A stretch of DNA of 64,000 bases. Source: Mesorhizobium koreense (lineage in GTDB: Bacteria > Pseudomonadota > Alphaproteobacteria > Rhizobiales > Rhizobiaceae). A program made the position numbers and the translations under genes. Where the stretch lies: positions 2,747,001 to 2,811,000 of the forward strand of contig NZ_CP134228.1 of the NCBI RefSeq assembly GCF_031656215.1, given 5' to 3'. Positions 61,703-64,000 of this stretch are shown in pieces; positions within the stretch are counted from its first letter, which is position 1; each line of letters starts with the position of its first letter. The notes beneath the pieces were generated by a model. It saw nothing but the letters and a program-made list of their open reading frames with translations. It had not been told where the DNA came from and did not search any database.

Positions 61703-62587
61703 CTATTTCTGTGCGCCGCGCAAGAAATTGATGATGCCGGAGAAATCGTCGCCCGCGTGGCCGAGCTGATTGAACAACGCGTAGAGTTGCGTCGCCTCCG
61801 CGCCGAGCGGCGTTGCCGCGCCTGCGGCCTGCGCGGCCTCCTGGCTGAGCTTCAGATCCTTCAGCATGAGGGCCGCTGCGAAACCGGGCTTGTAGCCCTT
61901 GTTGGCGGGCGATGCCGGCACCGGACCGGGAACCGGGCAATAGGTCGTCAGCGACCAGCACTGGCCCGACGAGGTGGAGGCGACGTCGAACAGCGCCTGA
62001 TGCGACAGGCCGAGCTTTTCCGCCAGCACGAAGGCCTCGCCCACCCCGATCATGGAAATGCCGAGGATCATGTTGTTGCAGATCTTGGCGGCTTGGCCTG
62101 CGCCGCCTTCGCCGCAATGGACGATGCGGCCGGCCATCGGCTGCAGGATCGGTTCGGCCTTGGCGAAGGCTTCCTTGGAACCGCCGGCCATGAAGGTGAG
62201 CGTGCCCGCTGTCGCTCCGCCGACGCCGCCGGAAACGGGAGCATCGACGGAAAGCATGCCGTGCTTGGCGGCAATCGCATGCGCCTGCCGGGCGGAGCCC
62301 ACATCGATCGTGGAGGAATCGATGAAGAGGGTGTCCTTGGCGGCCTTGGCGACGATGTCCTCATAGACGGAGAGCACATGCTTGCCGGCCGGCAGCATGG
62401 TGATGACGATGTCCGCATCCTTCACGGCCGCCGGCGCGTTCGCCATGACGGTGACGCCATTGTCGCGCGCGACCTTCAAATTCTCCGGCACAAGATCGAA
62501 GCCGCGTACATCATGCCCCGCCTTGACCAGATTGGCGGCCATGGGGTTGCCCATATTGCCGAGGCCGATGAATGCGATGCTGGTCAT
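61703..62587 (-). CDS. mmsB: 3-hydroxyisobutyrate dehydrogenase
   Basis: A 294-residue beta-hydroxyacid dehydrogenase. The NAD motif is IAFIGLGNMGNPMAANLVKAG, the substrate motif DAPVSGGVGGATAGTLTFM, and the catalytic lysine lies in GAGQAAKICNNM. It oxidises 3-hydroxyisobutyrate to methylmalonate semialdehyde in valine breakdown. The acyl-CoA dehydrogenase gene directly upstream catalyses an earlier step, which supports the call over other family members. Confidence 0.93.
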   Translation of the reverse strand: MTSIAFIGLGNMGNPMAANLVKAGHDVRGFDLVPENLKVARDNGVTVMANAPAAVKDADIVITMLPAGKHVLSVYEDIVAKAAKDTLFIDSSTIDVGSARQAHAIAAKHGMLSVDAPVSGGVGGATAGTLTFMAGGSKEAFAKAEPILQPMAGRIVHCGEGGAGQAAKICNNMILGISMIGVGEAFVLAEKLGLSHQALFDVASTSSGQCWSLTTYCPVPGPVPASPANKGYKPGFAAALMLKDLKLSQEAAQAAGAATPLGAEATQLYALFNQLGHAGDDFSGIINFLRGAQK

Positions 62588-62667
62588 TTTAGCTTCTCCA
62601 AATCAGCGAGTGGTGAATAGCGAATAGAGGATGGTGAACCCGGAAAATCCACGGTTCGCCGCTCGCT

Positions 62668-63843
62668 CTATTGCCCAATCAAATGCCTTGCGATGATAAC
62701 GCGCATGATCTCGTTGGTGCCTTCGAGAATCTGATGGACGCGGAGGTCGCGCACCAGCTTCTCGACACCGTAATCGTGCAGATAGCCGTAGCCGCCATGG
62801 ATCTGCAGCGCGTCGTTGGCGACGTCGAAGCAGGCATCGGTGACGAAGCGCTTGGCCATCGCCGACCATTTGGTCGCGTCGGGCGCCTTGCGATCGAGCT
62901 TCGAGGCGGCACTGTAGAGAAGCACGCGCGAGGCCTGCAGGTTCGTCTCCATGTCGGCGAGCTTGAATTGCAGCGCCTGGAACTGGTCGATCGTCCGGCC
63001 GAAGGCCTGCCGTTCGTGAGCGTAGGCCAGCGCCTTGTCGAGCGCAGACTGTGCGCCACCCAGCGAGCAGGCGGCGATGTTGAGGCGGCCGCCGTCGAGC
63101 CCTGCCATGGCGATCTTGAAGCCGACGCCTTCGCCCGAAAGCAGGTTTTCCGCCGGCACCTTGCAGTCCTCGAAGATGACCTGTCGGGTGGACTGCATAT
63201 GCCAGCCCATCTTGCTTTCCATGGCGCCGAAGGAGAGGCCGGGCGCATCCTTCGGGACGACGAGCGTCGAGACGCCTTTCGGGCCGTCCTCGCCGGTCCT
63301 CACCATGGCGACATAGACGTCGGAATCGCCGGCGCCAGAGATGAACTGCTTGGCGCCGTTCAGCACGTAATCGCTGCCGTTGCCGCCGCTCCTGACCGCG
63401 CGGGTCTTGAGCGCGGCGGCGTCGGAGCCGGAGCCCGGTTCGGTCAGGCAGTAGCTTGCCAGCCACTCCATCGAGGTGAGCTTCGGCAGGAAGCGCTGGC
63501 GCTGAGTCTCGTCGCCGAATTTGTCGATCATCCACGCCGCCATGTTGTGGATGGAGATGAAAGAGGCGAAGGCGGGGCAGGCGGCGGCGAGCGCCTCGAA
63601 GATCAGCACCGCGTCGAGCCGGCCGAGACCTGAACCGCCGACGTCCTCGCCGATATAGATGCCGCCGAGGCCGAGAGGCCCCGTCTCGCGGATGATTGCG
63701 GAGGGAAAGAAGCGCTCCTTGTCCCAATCGAGAGCGTAGGGTGCGACCCGCTCCGCTGCGAAGTCTCTCGTCATCTCGCGGATGGCGCGCTGGTCATCGT
63801 TCAGCTCGAACTGGCCGGCGGCCTTGTCGGCAACGGCGTCCAT
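62668..63843 (-). CDS. Acyl-CoA dehydrogenase, probably isobutyryl-CoA dehydrogenase
   Basis: A 391-residue flavoenzyme. Typical blocks are present: CLTEPGSGSDAAALKTRAVR, GRTIDQFQALQFKLADM and the C-terminal HGGYGYLHDYGVEKLVRDLR with EGTNEIM, where the catalytic glutamate lies. It should desaturate a short branched acyl-CoA and feed electrons to ETF. The place upstream of mmsB in the same orientation points to isobutyryl-CoA of the valine path. ATG 63843 is set by GGAGG five bases before it; longer frames lack conservation. Confidence 0.88.
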   Translation of the reverse strand: MDAVADKAAGQFELNDDQRAIREMTRDFAAERVAPYALDWDKERFFPSAIIRETGPLGLGGIYIGEDVGGSGLGRLDAVLIFEALAAACPAFASFISIHNMAAWMIDKFGDETQRQRFLPKLTSMEWLASYCLTEPGSGSDAAALKTRAVRSGGNGSDYVLNGAKQFISGAGDSDVYVAMVRTGEDGPKGVSTLVVPKDAPGLSFGAMESKMGWHMQSTRQVIFEDCKVPAENLLSGEGVGFKIAMAGLDGGRLNIAACSLGGAQSALDKALAYAHERQAFGRTIDQFQALQFKLADMETNLQASRVLLYSAASKLDRKAPDATKWSAMAKRFVTDACFDVANDALQIHGGYGYLHDYGVEKLVRDLRVHQILEGTNEIMRVIIARHLIGQ

Positions 63844-64000
63844 GACAACCTCCCTGCTTCCGCTTGCTCCTCGACCTTCCGCCAGTCTAAAGCATTGCCG
63901 GCGTTGCGCAACGCGGGCGCCTGCAAAGAGGCTGTGCACGCAAGCGCCATGGAGCCGGACATTCAAAGAAAATTACTGACGAAGACGCGCGACTATCTCG
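63844..64000 (+). other. Right edge: divergent upstream region with a possible gene start
   Basis: The 157 bases before the acyl-CoA dehydrogenase start are otherwise gene-free. An ATG at 63949 opens a frame MEPDIQRKLLTKTRDYL that runs off the edge. It lacks a good Shine-Dalgarno, so a divergent gene, perhaps a regulator, is only a possibility. Confidence 0.25.

Overview
The window is a piece of a GC-rich alphaproteobacterial chromosome. It is most likely from the order Hyphomicrobiales (Rhizobiales), near Mesorhizobium, Aminobacter and other Phyllobacteriaceae. The grounds are the protein flavour of AspRS, ParC, Rsh and RpoZ, the general L-amino-acid transporter aapJQMP, a methyl-group/betaine-type catabolic cassette of GcvT-fused flavoproteins, and short palindromic intergenic repeats of the kind scattered through rhizobial genomes. 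I saw no rRNA, tRNA, CRISPR array, insertion sequence or prophage. Genes are tightly packed, many with ATGA-type overlaps.

Layout. 1-3.3 kb (minus): a cobalamin riboswitch followed by a TonB-dependent B12 receptor, a periplasmic binding protein and the start of its permease. 3.5-11.6 kb (plus): a dipeptide-type ABC importer (Tat-exported binding protein, two permeases, one fused double ATPase with an unusual C-terminal tail), then a Dph6-like PP-loop protein and a lipoprotein. 11.8-13.8 kb: a MATE exporter facing a lytic-transglycosylase-like lipoprotein. 14.0-18.8 kb (plus): an MttB-type methyltransferase, a FAD/GcvT demethylase and a cysteine hydrolase, probably one catabolic unit. 18.8-20.6 kb (minus): DoxX and two VOC/PhnB proteins. 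20.8-24.5 kb: the two subunits of dihydropyrimidine dehydrogenase (preT, preA), separated by an inverted hicBA pair with a frameshifted hicA and by a GFA-family gene. 24.7-26.5 kb: DoxX, an Rrf2 regulator with two tandem palindromes, an AhpD-like protein and an EthD protein.

26.6-32.9 kb is core housekeeping (dapA, smpB, uracil-DNA glycosylase, NYN protein, rpoZ, rsh) interrupted by a brnTA toxin-antitoxin pair with a perfect palindromic operator. 33.1-39.9 kb holds a cystathionine beta-lyase, a PAP2 phosphatase and aapJQMP. 40.1-54.9 kb holds an FAD monooxygenase, a zinc-finger protein, ppk-ppx (polyphosphate), rnd, cardiolipin synthase, aspS, pyroglutamyl peptidase, an exported protein of unknown function and parC. 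55-64 kb holds a TMEM175-like channel, a TetR regulator with its own palindrome, ilvC, a MntA/HepT pair, a second GcvT-fused flavoprotein, and two valine-degradation genes (mmsB and an isobutyryl-CoA-type dehydrogenase).

Taken together the accessory content concerns uptake of B12, peptides and amino acids, and oxidative removal of N-methyl groups into the folate pool, with three small toxin-antitoxin pairs set between conserved genes. The B12-regulated importer and the MttB-type (corrinoid-dependent) methyltransferase lie 11 kb apart; a functional link is possible but only inferred.
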